Position numbers and translations under genes: made by a program. A stretch of DNA of 5,082 bases, taken from positions 1-5,082 of the forward strand of contig JANYAJ010000046.1 in assembly GCA_025361385.1 (NCBI GenBank), read 5' to 3'. How positions within the stretch are numbered: position 1 is the first letter of the stretch; each line of letters begins with the position of its first letter. The notes under the pieces were generated by a model. The model was given only the letters and a program-made list of their open reading frames with translations, had not been told where the DNA came from and ran no database searches. This DNA is from Nitrospira sp. Its GTDB lineage: Bacteria > Nitrospirota > Nitrospiria > Nitrospirales > Nitrospiraceae. This document shows positions 1 to 5,082 of the stretch, in pieces.

Positions 1-536
1 GGCTCATCACGACAAACGACAAAGCCCTTGCTGAATCCATGTCAATGCTTCGTGTGCATGGAAGCCAAGTCCGCTATCTTCACGAGGCGGTGGGGATCAA
101 TAGCCGGTTAGATGCACTCCAGGCCGCCGTCCTCCATATCAAACTGAAGTATCTGGACCAGTGGACCGAGGGCCGTCGTCGAAATGCGGAACGGTATCAG
201 CAGCTTTTTGCCCAGACAAAGCATGCGGATCGTGTCACGCTTCCGCCGACGGTGCCTGGCAATTTCCACGTCTATAACCAATTCACTGTCCGCGCACCGA
301 AGCGGGACGAGTTGCGCACGTTCCTCAAGGAGAAGGGAATCGGCACGGAAGTGTACTACCCGCTCCCCATGCATCTGCAAAACTGCTATCGCGATTTAGG
401 CCATCAGAAGGGGTCATTCCCTCTGTCTGAACGCGCAGCAGAAGAAGTGATGTCCATTCCCATCTATGCCGAATTGACAGAAATGCAACAGGCCTATGTT
501 GTCGAGATGATTGTGGAGTTCTACAAACGTGGCTAG
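1..536 (+). CDS. DegT/DnrJ/EryC1-family sugar aminotransferase, C-terminal part (5' truncated by window)
   Basis: This is the C-terminal ~177 residues of a PLP-dependent aminotransferase that converts a keto group on a nucleotide-linked sugar into an amine, as in synthesis of O-antigen, capsule or other surface polysaccharide; it acts in the cytoplasm. The frame is open from base 3 (LITTNDKALAESM), so the first ATG at 39 is internal. The family's usual GDGG motif would end exactly at the window edge, and the PLP-binding lysine lies outside. Visible family motifs are RVHGS, the GINSRLDALQAA block, KLKYLDQW followed by RRRNAERY, and the C-terminal KGIGTEVYYPLPMHLQ segment. Length to the stop fits a normal C-terminus of a ~370-400 residue enzyme. 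Sugar substrate and 3- versus 4-amino specificity (WbpE-, WecE- or ArnB-like) cannot be decided from this part. The family assignment is secure; a role in a polysaccharide cluster upstream is inference. Confidence 0.93.
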   Translation, partial: LITTNDKALAESMSMLRVHGSQVRYLHEAVGINSRLDALQAAVLHIKLKYLDQWTEGRRRNAERYQQLFAQTKHADRVTLPPTVPGNFHVYNQFTVRAPKRDELRTFLKEKGIGTEVYYPLPMHLQNCYRDLGHQKGSFPLSERAAEEVMSIPIYAELTEMQQAYVVEMIVEFYKRG

Positions 537-612
537 TCCTGTCCTCGTCACGCCCTCGGTCTAGGGAATCCCTCGCTTCTGTCAACGCCAGGTTCGTTCC
601 TGCGTTCCATCG

Positions 613-618
613 TATAAT
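613..618 (+). promoter_or_regulatory. Possible sigma70-type -10 box for the S1C protease gene
   Basis: The hexamer TATAAT lies 43 bp before the likely start at 662, at the right distance for a leader of about 35 nt. No good TTGACA-like -35 element is seen 16-18 bp upstream (the bases there read about AGGTTC), so the call rests on the -10 match and position alone. If it is real, transcription starts near 625, downstream of the in-frame ATG at 617, which rules that ATG out as start codon. Confidence 0.35.
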
Positions 619-650
619 GAACATGAGTTGTAGCGAGCATCGTCGCCAGA

Positions 651-659
651 AGGAGGAGG
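651..659 (+). promoter_or_regulatory. Strong Shine-Dalgarno site that decides the protease start
   Basis: The purine run AGGAGGAGG gives two overlapping AGGAGG registers. It lies 2-5 nt before the ATG at 662 and 5-8 nt before the adjacent ATG at 665, so one of these two codons is the start. The upstream in-frame ATG at 617 has no comparable site, and translation from it would put charged residues ahead of the signal peptide. Confidence 0.8.
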
Positions 660-661
660 CC

Positions 662-1654
662 ATGATGAGGTCGATAACGTGGGGAGCCCTGTTTGTCCTC
701 TCCTTGATATGGAGCCCGATGGCCATGGCTATGGAGTTGTCGCCTCGTGAGATTTACGAGCAGGCCTCTCCAGCCGTCGTAATGGTTATGGGGTATGCAG
801 ATGGCGGTAGAAAGGGAAGTGGAGGAACCGGTTCGATCATTCAGTCTGACGGATTGGTTCTCACGAACGCCCATGTGGTGATCGAAGAGCGAACGGGGAA
901 ACCCTTTGCCCGTCTGGCGGTATATCTCAAGCCGACTCGGGTTACCGGAGAGTCCACGAGCGATCTCTCACGTATGCTTCGAGCGAAGGTGGTAGCCTAT
1001 TCCCAACCATTGGACCTCGCGTTGTTGAAACTTGATGGTGTCAATGAACCGCTGCCTGTCGTCAATGTCAGTGAGTCGGCGCAGGCGAGGATTGGAGATC
1101 GAGTCGTGGCCATTGGTCATCCAGAGCAGGGAGGCCTATGGACCCTCACTACCGGGGTGATCAGTGCCGAAGTCGACAACTTCAACGGGGTCAAGGGCAA
1201 GCATGTCTTTCAGACAGAGACCGGCCTTAATCGTGGTAATTCGGGAGGCCCGTTGCTCGATGGCGAAGGGCATATGGTCGGGGTGAATACTGCGATTGCT
1301 CGAGTAGCCTCGGACGGCCTTGCCATCACAAGTATTAGTTTCTCCCTCAAGTCGAGTGTCGCCACACAATGGTTGCGGGAGCAGGGTGTGGGGGAGCGAG
1401 CGGGGCGAGGAGCGCCGCTGCCTACCGGACAAACGCAGCCCATCATTGACCAGCCGTTGGCTCAGCCACAAGCTAAACCGGGTTCGCCTCCTCAGCCTGA
1501 TTTGCCGCTCAAGCAGATGATGAAGCCAGACCCGGCTCAGCCAGCTCCGGCTCGTCCTTATAATCTCGATCAGTTGATCAGCGATCGTGCGAAGGCAGAG
1601 GCTGATCTCGATAGCATGATGTCTGAGATGCGAGGACGGATGAAGGGACGATAG
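662..1654 (+). CDS. Secreted S1C (HtrA/Deg-like) trypsin-type serine protease without PDZ domain
   Basis: This is a 330-residue exported serine protease, probably periplasmic, of the chymotrypsin-fold HtrA/Deg family that degrades or processes misfolded envelope proteins. Residues 1-23 are a Sec signal peptide (basic MMRS, hydrophobic core, AMA before the likely cut after Ala23). The protease domain spans about 30-240, with the full triad: His71 in LTNAHVV, Asp118 in LDLALLKLD and Ser194 in RGNSGGPL. After residue ~243 the protein lacks the PDZ domain of DegP/DegQ/DegS. It has instead a Pro/Gln-rich low-complexity stretch (~251-299) and a short charged, probably helical end (NLDQLISDRAKAEADLDSMM and a basic tail). 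The start at 662 (or 665) is chosen from the strong SD and the signal peptide; the longer frame from 617 is less likely. The gene stands alone on its strand after a 125-bp gap. The substrate is unknown. Protease assignment is secure; periplasmic quality control is inferred from the family. Confidence 0.93.
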   Translation: MMRSITWGALFVLSLIWSPMAMAMELSPREIYEQASPAVVMVMGYADGGRKGSGGTGSIIQSDGLVLTNAHVVIEERTGKPFARLAVYLKPTRVTGESTSDLSRMLRAKVVAYSQPLDLALLKLDGVNEPLPVVNVSESAQARIGDRVVAIGHPEQGGLWTLTTGVISAEVDNFNGVKGKHVFQTETGLNRGNSGGPLLDGEGHMVGVNTAIARVASDGLAITSISFSLKSSVATQWLREQGVGERAGRGAPLPTGQTQPIIDQPLAQPQAKPGSPPQPDLPLKQMMKPDPAQPAPARPYNLDQLISDRAKAEADLDSMMSEMRGRMKGR

Positions 1655-1773
1655 GCCTGAGCGAGTATATCCCTCAAACGTTTGCGCGCCCGGTAGGATA
1701 TACCGGACGCGTAAGTTGCAAGATCATGATCGGCACTGCTAGCTGAATATTCCAACTACTTATATGTTCATTC
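1655..1773. other. Convergent intergenic region
   Basis: These 119 bp separate the stop codons of the protease (+) and ilvD (-). Besides the 1685-1711 hairpin they hold a perfect 10-bp palindrome CAAACGTTTG (1675-1684) directly beside it and another, GATCATGATC (1722-1731). An 8-bp inverted repeat (GTATATCC at 1665-1672, GGATATAC at 1696-1703) could compete with the hairpin. I see no coding potential. Confidence 0.6.
1685..1711 (-). terminator. GC-rich hairpin between convergent genes, possible terminator for ilvD
   Basis: An 11-bp inverted repeat (CGCGCCCGGTA on the + strand, then TACCGGACGCG) encloses a 5-nt loop. In RNA from the - strand all 11 positions pair, one as a G-U wobble. In RNA from the + strand the same position is a C-A mismatch. 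This favours a role at the end of the ilvD transcript, although the element sits between both stop codons and could serve the protease gene too. No run of T follows on either strand, so a classical intrinsic terminator is not complete. Confidence 0.4.
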
Positions 1774-3447
1774 CTACGTCGTAATGGCCCCTTCCGATGC
1801 CGACGAGACATGGCGCGCGTACTTGCCCATGACGCCTGAGGTATAGCGTGGCGCCGGCTGTTTCACCTTCTTGAGCCTGGCCTTGATCTCTTTCTGGGAA
1901 ACCTCCAGGGTCAGCGTTCGTTTGGCGATATCGAAGACGATCATGTCGCCGTTCTTCACCGCGCCGATCGGGCCGCCTTTGATGGCTTCCGGTGCGACAT
2001 GGCCTGCCATCAGTCCATGGGTGGCACCGGAGAAGCGGCCGTCGGTGAGGAGCGCAACGGAATCGCCCAAGCCTGCACCGACGATGGCCGCAGTCACGCC
2101 CAGCATTTCTCTCATGCCTGGGCCACCGGATGGGCCTTCGTAGCGAATCACCACGACGTCGCCCGCTTTGATTTTGCGAGATTGCACGGCAGCAAAGGCA
2201 TCCTCTTCTCGATTGTAGACTTTCGCAGGGCCGCGGAAGGTCATGATCGAATGTCCGGCCACCTTCACGACGCAGCCATCAGGCGCGAGGTTCCCCTTTA
2301 AGATGACGAGCCCACCGGTTTTCTTGATGGGATTCGAAAGGGGCCTAAGCACTTGTTGCCCTGGAGTTTCCTTGGCGTCTTTGGCCTCTTCTCCAATCGT
2401 TCGTCCGGTCACGGTCGGTTGGTTCGCGTGCAAGATCCCGGCATCGAGCAGCCGTTTGGCGACCAAGGTGGTGCCTCCGGCTGCATACAGATCCGACGCA
2501 GTAAATCGTCCGCCCGGCTTCAGGTCGGCGAGCAACGGAACCTTCCGATTGATCTTGTCGAAGTCGTCGATGCTCAGCTTGATGCCCGCTTCGCGCGCGA
2601 TGGCGAGCAGATGCAACACGGCATTCGTCGAGCCGCCGGTGGTCGCGACCGCGGCAATGGCATTCTCCAGTGACTTCCGCGTGATGATTTGCTTGGGGCG
2701 CAGGTCTCGTTTCAGCAGATCCATGACCATCACGCCGCATTCGAAGGCCACGTCGTCTTTCTTCTGATCCATGGCCGGCACGCCGTTCCGTCCCATCATC
2801 GAGATGCCGAGGAACTCGAAGGCGATCGCCATGGTATTGGCCGTGAACTGGCCTCCGCAGGCGCCAGGGCCAGGGCAGGCATGGTCTTCGAGATCTTTAA
2901 GCTCGGCATCGTTCATCGTGCCGGCTGCATGTTTTCCGACGGCTTCGAACACGTCTTGAATGGTCACGTCATGGCCTTGGAACTGGCCTGGCATGATCGA
3001 GCCGCCGTAGAGCATCACCGAGGGCAGGTTCAGGCGAGCGAGCGCCATTACGGTGCCTGGAATGGTCTTGTCGCAGCCGGAGAGGGCCACCACGCCGTCA
3101 AAGAGGTGCCCACGAGCCACGAGTTCGATCGAATCGGCAATCACCTCCCGGCTGATCAGCGACGCCTTCATGCCCTCGGTGCCCATCGAAATGCCATCCG
3201 ACACGGCGATCGTATTGTATTCGATGGGAGTGCCGCCTGCGGCTCTGATACCAGCCTTCACCCGCTCCGATAATCGGCGCAGGTGAAAGTTGCAGGGCAT
3301 GACTTCGATCCAGGTATTGGCGACGCCGATGATCGGACGAGACAGGTCCTCATCGGTAAATCCCACGGCTTTCAACATGGCGCGGGCCGGTGCCCGATCG
3401 GGACCGACCAACAAATCGTGGCTTACAAGCTTTAACTCTTTCGGCAT
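1774..3447 (-). CDS. ilvD: Dihydroxy-acid dehydratase
   Basis: This 557-residue cytoplasmic enzyme catalyses the third common step of valine and isoleucine (and, through valine's keto acid, leucine and pantothenate) synthesis: dehydration of 2,3-dihydroxy-isovalerate or 2,3-dihydroxy-3-methylvalerate to the 2-keto acid. It belongs to the IlvD/Edd family. Fe-S ligand cysteines are visible: Cys52 in VMPCNFH, Cys125 in the signature GCDKTIPG (with Lys127, the conserved metal-site lysine) and the CPGPGACGG block with Cys191/Cys197. The second signature lies near 466-486 ([20 protein letters not shown]), with Ser473 the expected catalytic base. The N-terminus ([18 protein letters not shown]) and end are typical, so the gene is complete. 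The length fits the shorter (~555-570 residue) subgroup, not the ~616-residue E. coli type. The start lies 7 bp after the stop of the PepSY gene, suggesting translational coupling. The sister enzyme Edd (6-phosphogluconate dehydratase) is longer and less likely. Confidence 0.97.
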   Translation of the reverse strand: MPKELKLVSHDLLVGPDRAPARAMLKAVGFTDEDLSRPIIGVANTWIEVMPCNFHLRRLSERVKAGIRAAGGTPIEYNTIAVSDGISMGTEGMKASLISREVIADSIELVARGHLFDGVVALSGCDKTIPGTVMALARLNLPSVMLYGGSIMPGQFQGHDVTIQDVFEAVGKHAAGTMNDAELKDLEDHACPGPGACGGQFTANTMAIAFEFLGISMMGRNGVPAMDQKKDDVAFECGVMVMDLLKRDLRPKQIITRKSLENAIAAVATTGGSTNAVLHLLAIAREAGIKLSIDDFDKINRKVPLLADLKPGGRFTASDLYAAGGTTLVAKRLLDAGILHANQPTVTGRTIGEEAKDAKETPGQQVLRPLSNPIKKTGGLVILKGNLAPDGCVVKVAGHSIMTFRGPAKVYNREEDAFAAVQSRKIKAGDVVVIRYEGPSGGPGMREMLGVTAAIVGAGLGDSVALLTDGRFSGATHGLMAGHVAPEAIKGGPIGAVKNGDMIVFDIAKRTLTLEVSQKEIKARLKKVKQPAPRYTSGVMGKYARHVSSASEGAITT

Positions 3448-3454
3448 GACGTAA

Positions 3455-3793
3455 CTACTTTCCTTTCTTGCCTTCTTTTTTCTTCTCGTCCTTTTTCGCT
3501 TCCGTATCGATCACGGCACCAGTGGCGGCGTCGATGTGGACTTCCGTGACGTTTCCATCCGCGCCGAGGACTTCGACTTCCCAGACGGTCTTGCCATGTT
3601 TCTTTTCAAGTTCCGCTTCGACGACCGTCCCAGGCACCTTCTCGGAGGCAGTCTTGATGGCCTGTTCAATCGTGACCGTGGCGTCCTTGACGAGGTCCGT
3701 AAGCTTCGCTTCCTTATCGTCTGCCCAGGCGCTGGAGCCTACGGCGAATAGGAACCCCATGACACCAGCGGTCATAATTCTCAACGTTCTCAT
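3455..3793 (-). CDS. Secreted small PepSY-domain protein with Lys-rich tail
   Basis: This is a 112-residue exported protein, probably periplasmic. Residues 1-24 form a Sec signal peptide (MRTLRI, hydrophobic core, likely cut after AWA before DD). One PepSY domain spans about 39-96: [17 protein letters not shown], then the strand [10 protein letters not shown] and the typical [11 protein letters not shown] ending. PepSY domains occur as inhibitors in protease propeptides and as small periplasmic proteins of mostly unknown, sometimes metal- or stress-linked role. The last ~13 residues are almost all Lys, Glu, Asp and Gly ([13 protein letters not shown]), a basic low-complexity tail that could bind polyanions or simply be disordered. 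The start is fixed by a good SD 6 nt upstream and by the signal peptide. It lies 53 bp after the Spy-like gene and 7 bp before ilvD on the same strand. The molecular function is unknown. Confidence 0.9.
   Translation of the reverse strand: MRTLRIMTAGVMGFLFAVGSSAWADDKEAKLTDLVKDATVTIEQAIKTASEKVPGTVVEAELEKKHGKTVWEVEVLGADGNVTEVHIDAATGAVIDTEAKKDEKKKEGKKGK
3461..3466 (-). promoter_or_regulatory. Weak, distant SD-like site of ilvD inside the upstream gene
   Basis: The only purine-rich SD-like match before ilvD is AAAGGA, which lies within the last codons of the PepSY gene and 13 nt from the ilvD ATG, farther than the usual 5-9 nt. With a 7-bp gap between stop and start, ilvD translation probably relies partly on ribosomes finishing the upstream gene. 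This is inference from spacing. Confidence 0.4.
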
Positions 3794-3799
3794 GCGGTA

Positions 3800-3805
3800 C
3801 CTCCT
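3800..3805 (-). promoter_or_regulatory. Shine-Dalgarno site of the PepSY gene
   Basis: AGGAGG on the - strand lies 6 nt before the ATG at 3793. It supports this start and shows that the gene is translated independently of the one before it. Confidence 0.8.
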
Positions 3806-3846
3806 CGGTGGATGGCTCGGTTGCCTGCTCCCGCTCCTGACTCGAC

Positions 3847-4479
3847 CTACTGCACTCTCATGCTCGACGGCGGGGTCGGAGGTGCTGCTTCGCCGCTCTT
3901 ATGAGGATTGGGCTTCATCTCGCCGCCATGAGGGTTGCCGTGCCCCTTGTCGGCATCCTTGTGCTGCTGCATCATCTTCTCGTGTTCGACCTTTTCCTTC
4001 GTGCGTTGCTCGGGGGTCAACAGGGCTAATGCGTCCCGCTTGGTCTTGATGACAGCCATACGAAGGGCGAGCTGATGATCCATGCTTTGCTTGATTTTCG
4101 CTTCAATTGCCGACAGATCAGACTTTTCATCCTCGATCAATGCCGCATGTTCCCGTTCCGCGACTAAGATATCCGCTTCTGCCTTGATCCTCGTACGATC
4201 GAGATTCAGTTCCATCTCTTTTAATTTTGTCACCTGCTCGTCGCTCAGACCGATTTCCTTTTGGTGTTTTACGAGATGGCGGAGGAAGTGGGCCGTGCCT
4301 CCGTGCATCCCTCCCGACATCTTCATCATGCCACTCATCGGCCCGCCCATGCCGTAGCTGTCGCCGTGCCCTTCCTTGCCGTAGCCTGGCTCATTGGCCC
4401 AGACCCCGCCAGCCCCGATTGTCAGAGCAAAAATGGATGCGAGACCGAGCGTCGTGATTGTCCTTGTTCCCTGTGTCAT
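3847..4479 (-). CDS. Spy/CpxP-like periplasmic protein, His/Met-rich
   Basis: This 210-residue exported protein resembles the Spy/CpxP/heavy-metal-sensor (LTXXQ) group: small helical periplasmic proteins acting as chaperones or as sensors of envelope and metal stress. Residues 1-28 are a Sec signal peptide with likely cleavage after VWA. The N-terminal mature part (~31-63) is rich in Gly, Met and His (MGGPMSGMMKMSGGMHGG), a possible soft-metal (Cu/Ag) ligand patch. A mostly helical, charged domain (~64-170) carries two LTXXQ-type motifs: LSDEQ at 78-82 and LTPEQ at 154-158. The tail (~166-194) has five spaced histidines, then a Pro-rich end. It is longer than E. coli Spy or CpxP (about 160) because of these flanks. 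The start is set by a near-perfect SD. It lies 51 bp downstream of marC and 53 bp upstream of the PepSY gene. Family membership is fairly sure; metal binding is inferred from composition only. Confidence 0.85.
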   Translation of the reverse strand: MTQGTRTITTLGLASIFALTIGAGGVWANEPGYGKEGHGDSYGMGGPMSGMMKMSGGMHGGTAHFLRHLVKHQKEIGLSDEQVTKLKEMELNLDRTRIKAEADILVAEREHAALIEDEKSDLSAIEAKIKQSMDHQLALRMAVIKTKRDALALLTPEQRTKEKVEHEKMMQQHKDADKGHGNPHGGEMKPNPHKSGEAAPPTPPSSMRVQ

Positions 4480-4483
4480 GAAG

Positions 4484-4492
4484 ACCTCCTTA
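4484..4492 (-). promoter_or_regulatory. Near-consensus Shine-Dalgarno site of the Spy-like gene
   Basis: TAAGGAGGT on the - strand matches nine consecutive bases of the anti-SD complement, ending 4 nt before the ATG at 4479. This is the best ribosome site in the window and suggests high translation of the Spy-like protein relative to its neighbours. Confidence 0.8.
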
Positions 4493-4530
4493 GGTTGAAC
4501 CGATATGAAAACGTGAAAAATGTCTCCTGC

Positions 4531-5082
4531 CTATTGTCCCAGTAACCCGTGCTCGTCTTTGAGCCCATTGAACAGGAATTGTACCGCCAGGGCCGCCAGC
4601 ACCAGCCCCATCAAACGCGTGATAATTTTCTCGACGATAGGACTCATCCATTTCGCACTGGAGGCCCCGATGGCCAAGGTCATATAGCTTGCCAGACCGA
4701 CCAAGACAACGCAAGCCAGCAACATCCCTCGTTGAGCCCAGGAGACCGCCTGCGCCTCCAAGAGAATCACGGTCGATATTGCGGCCGGGCCGGCCAACAT
4801 CGGGACGGCCAGCGGTGTAATGGCAATATCGTCTTTCGTCGTGCCTTCGGCTGTTTCTGCCGCCGTTTCTTGGACTGGAGACCGCTGTGCACGCAACATA
4901 TCGAGAGCGACCAATAAAAGTACGAGCGCCCCGGCCACTTGGATGGCTGGGAGGGTGATCCCCAAGAGAGTAAAGAGCCGCTGGCCGATGAGCGCAAATC
5001 CCATCAAGATGCCGACGGCTACGAGGCAGGCGATGCGAGCCATATGAAGCCGGTGGCCGATCGAATCGCGCGCCGTCATGGC
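4531..5082 (-). CDS. MarC-family integral membrane protein (5' truncated by window)
   Basis: This is the C-terminal ~183 residues of a MarC/UPF0056 inner-membrane protein, a family of about 200-215 residues with six predicted membrane segments and no firmly established function; the early link to multiple antibiotic resistance was not supported. The frame stays open to the window edge. The ATG at 5079 falls where the family has its first cytoplasmic loop, so it is internal and the first membrane segment lies outside. Numbering from that Met, hydrophobic segments lie near 13-32, 40-62, 88-109, 117-138 and 153-171. The strongest family mark is ITPLAVPMLAGPAAISTVIL at 87-106, preceded by a hydrophilic loop (~63-86). 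The end (VQFLFNGLKD) is typical. It heads the run of - strand genes visible here; any promoter lies beyond the window. It was not given the symbol marC because several paralogues share this family. Confidence 0.9.
   Translation of the reverse strand, partial: AMTARDSIGHRLHMARIACLVAVGILMGFALIGQRLFTLLGITLPAIQVAGALVLLLVALDMLRAQRSPVQETAAETAEGTTKDDIAITPLAVPMLAGPAAISTVILLEAQAVSWAQRGMLLACVVLVGLASYMTLAIGASSAKWMSPIVEKIITRLMGLVLAALAVQFLFNGLKDEHGLLGQ

Larger units (their letters stand above)
537..661 (+). other. Intergenic leader region between aminotransferase and protease
   Basis: These 125 bp hold the possible -10 box (613-618) and the SD (651-659) described separately. A small hairpin AGGGA-AT-CCCT-like element at 563-573 has only a 4-bp stem and no T run, so I see no convincing terminator for the aminotransferase gene. 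There is no coding potential except the unlikely upstream extension of the protease frame from 617. Confidence 0.5.

Noticed and set aside
563..573. Small hairpin AGGG-AAT-CCCT after the aminotransferase gene as a terminator
   Set aside because: The stem is only 4-5 bp and no T run follows on the + strand.
325..726. 133-codon - strand open frame across the aminotransferase end and the intergenic region
   Set aside because: It overlaps two supported + strand genes in antisense, has no recognisable motif and no ribosome site.
2689..3273. 194-codon open frame on the + strand within ilvD
   Set aside because: It is antisense to the strongly conserved ilvD frame, has no SD and has His/Arg/Gly-rich shadow composition; it is explained by GC bias of the real gene.
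3475..3481. A6G run (AAAAAAG) on the - strand in the PepSY Lys tail, resembling a -1 frameshift slippery heptamer
   Set aside because: The gene reads it as AAA AAA G, not A AAA AAG, so it is in the wrong register for classical -1 slippage; no shifted product or downstream structure is evident.
3468..4049. 193-codon open frame on the + strand
   Set aside because: It crosses the PepSY gene, the intergenic gap and part of the Spy-like gene in antisense, with no recognisable domain; the - strand genes have signal peptides and SD sites.
4493..4530. AT-rich gap between marC and the Spy-like gene as a promoter for the latter
   Set aside because: On the - strand it has T-rich stretches and a CATAT element, but no -35/-10 pair with proper spacing could be recognised, so it is not called, although an internal promoter cannot be excluded.

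Overview
The window looks like ordinary chromosome from a Gram-negative, moderately GC-rich bacterium. Three of the six encoded proteins carry clear Sec-type signal peptides, and periplasmic families (PepSY, Spy/CpxP-like, HtrA-like protease) are present. The gene set and protein style would fit Nitrospirota (Nitrospira-like), but that is an impression from general knowledge and cannot be proven from 5 kb. I saw no RNA genes, mobile elements, CRISPR arrays or long repeats.

Left part, + strand. The window opens inside a DegT/DnrJ/EryC1-family PLP-dependent sugar aminotransferase (1-536), of which only the C-terminal ~177 residues are present. After a 125-bp gap with a possible -10 box comes a complete secreted S1C (HtrA/Deg-like) serine protease (662-1654). 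Its catalytic triad is intact, but it has a Pro/Gln-rich tail where a PDZ domain would usually be. A 119-bp convergent intergenic region with a GC-rich hairpin (1685-1711) separates it from the next block.

Right part, - strand, read from right to left. A MarC-family inner-membrane protein (5' end cut off by the window edge) is followed by a Spy/CpxP-like periplasmic protein rich in His and Met. Next comes a small secreted PepSY-domain protein with a Lys-rich tail, then ilvD, encoding dihydroxy-acid dehydratase of branched-chain amino acid synthesis. Gaps are 51, 53 and 7 bp, with no obvious terminator or promoter between the genes, so one transcript marC-spy-pepSY-ilvD is plausible.

The three upstream genes look like envelope or metal-stress functions, while ilvD is a cytoplasmic oxygen- and metal-sensitive Fe-S enzyme. 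That pairing is the most interesting feature of the window, though it may be chance adjacency. I found no convincing undescribed biological system. The findings are modest: the mixed operon, the unusual tails of two secreted proteins, start-site details and the convergent hairpin.
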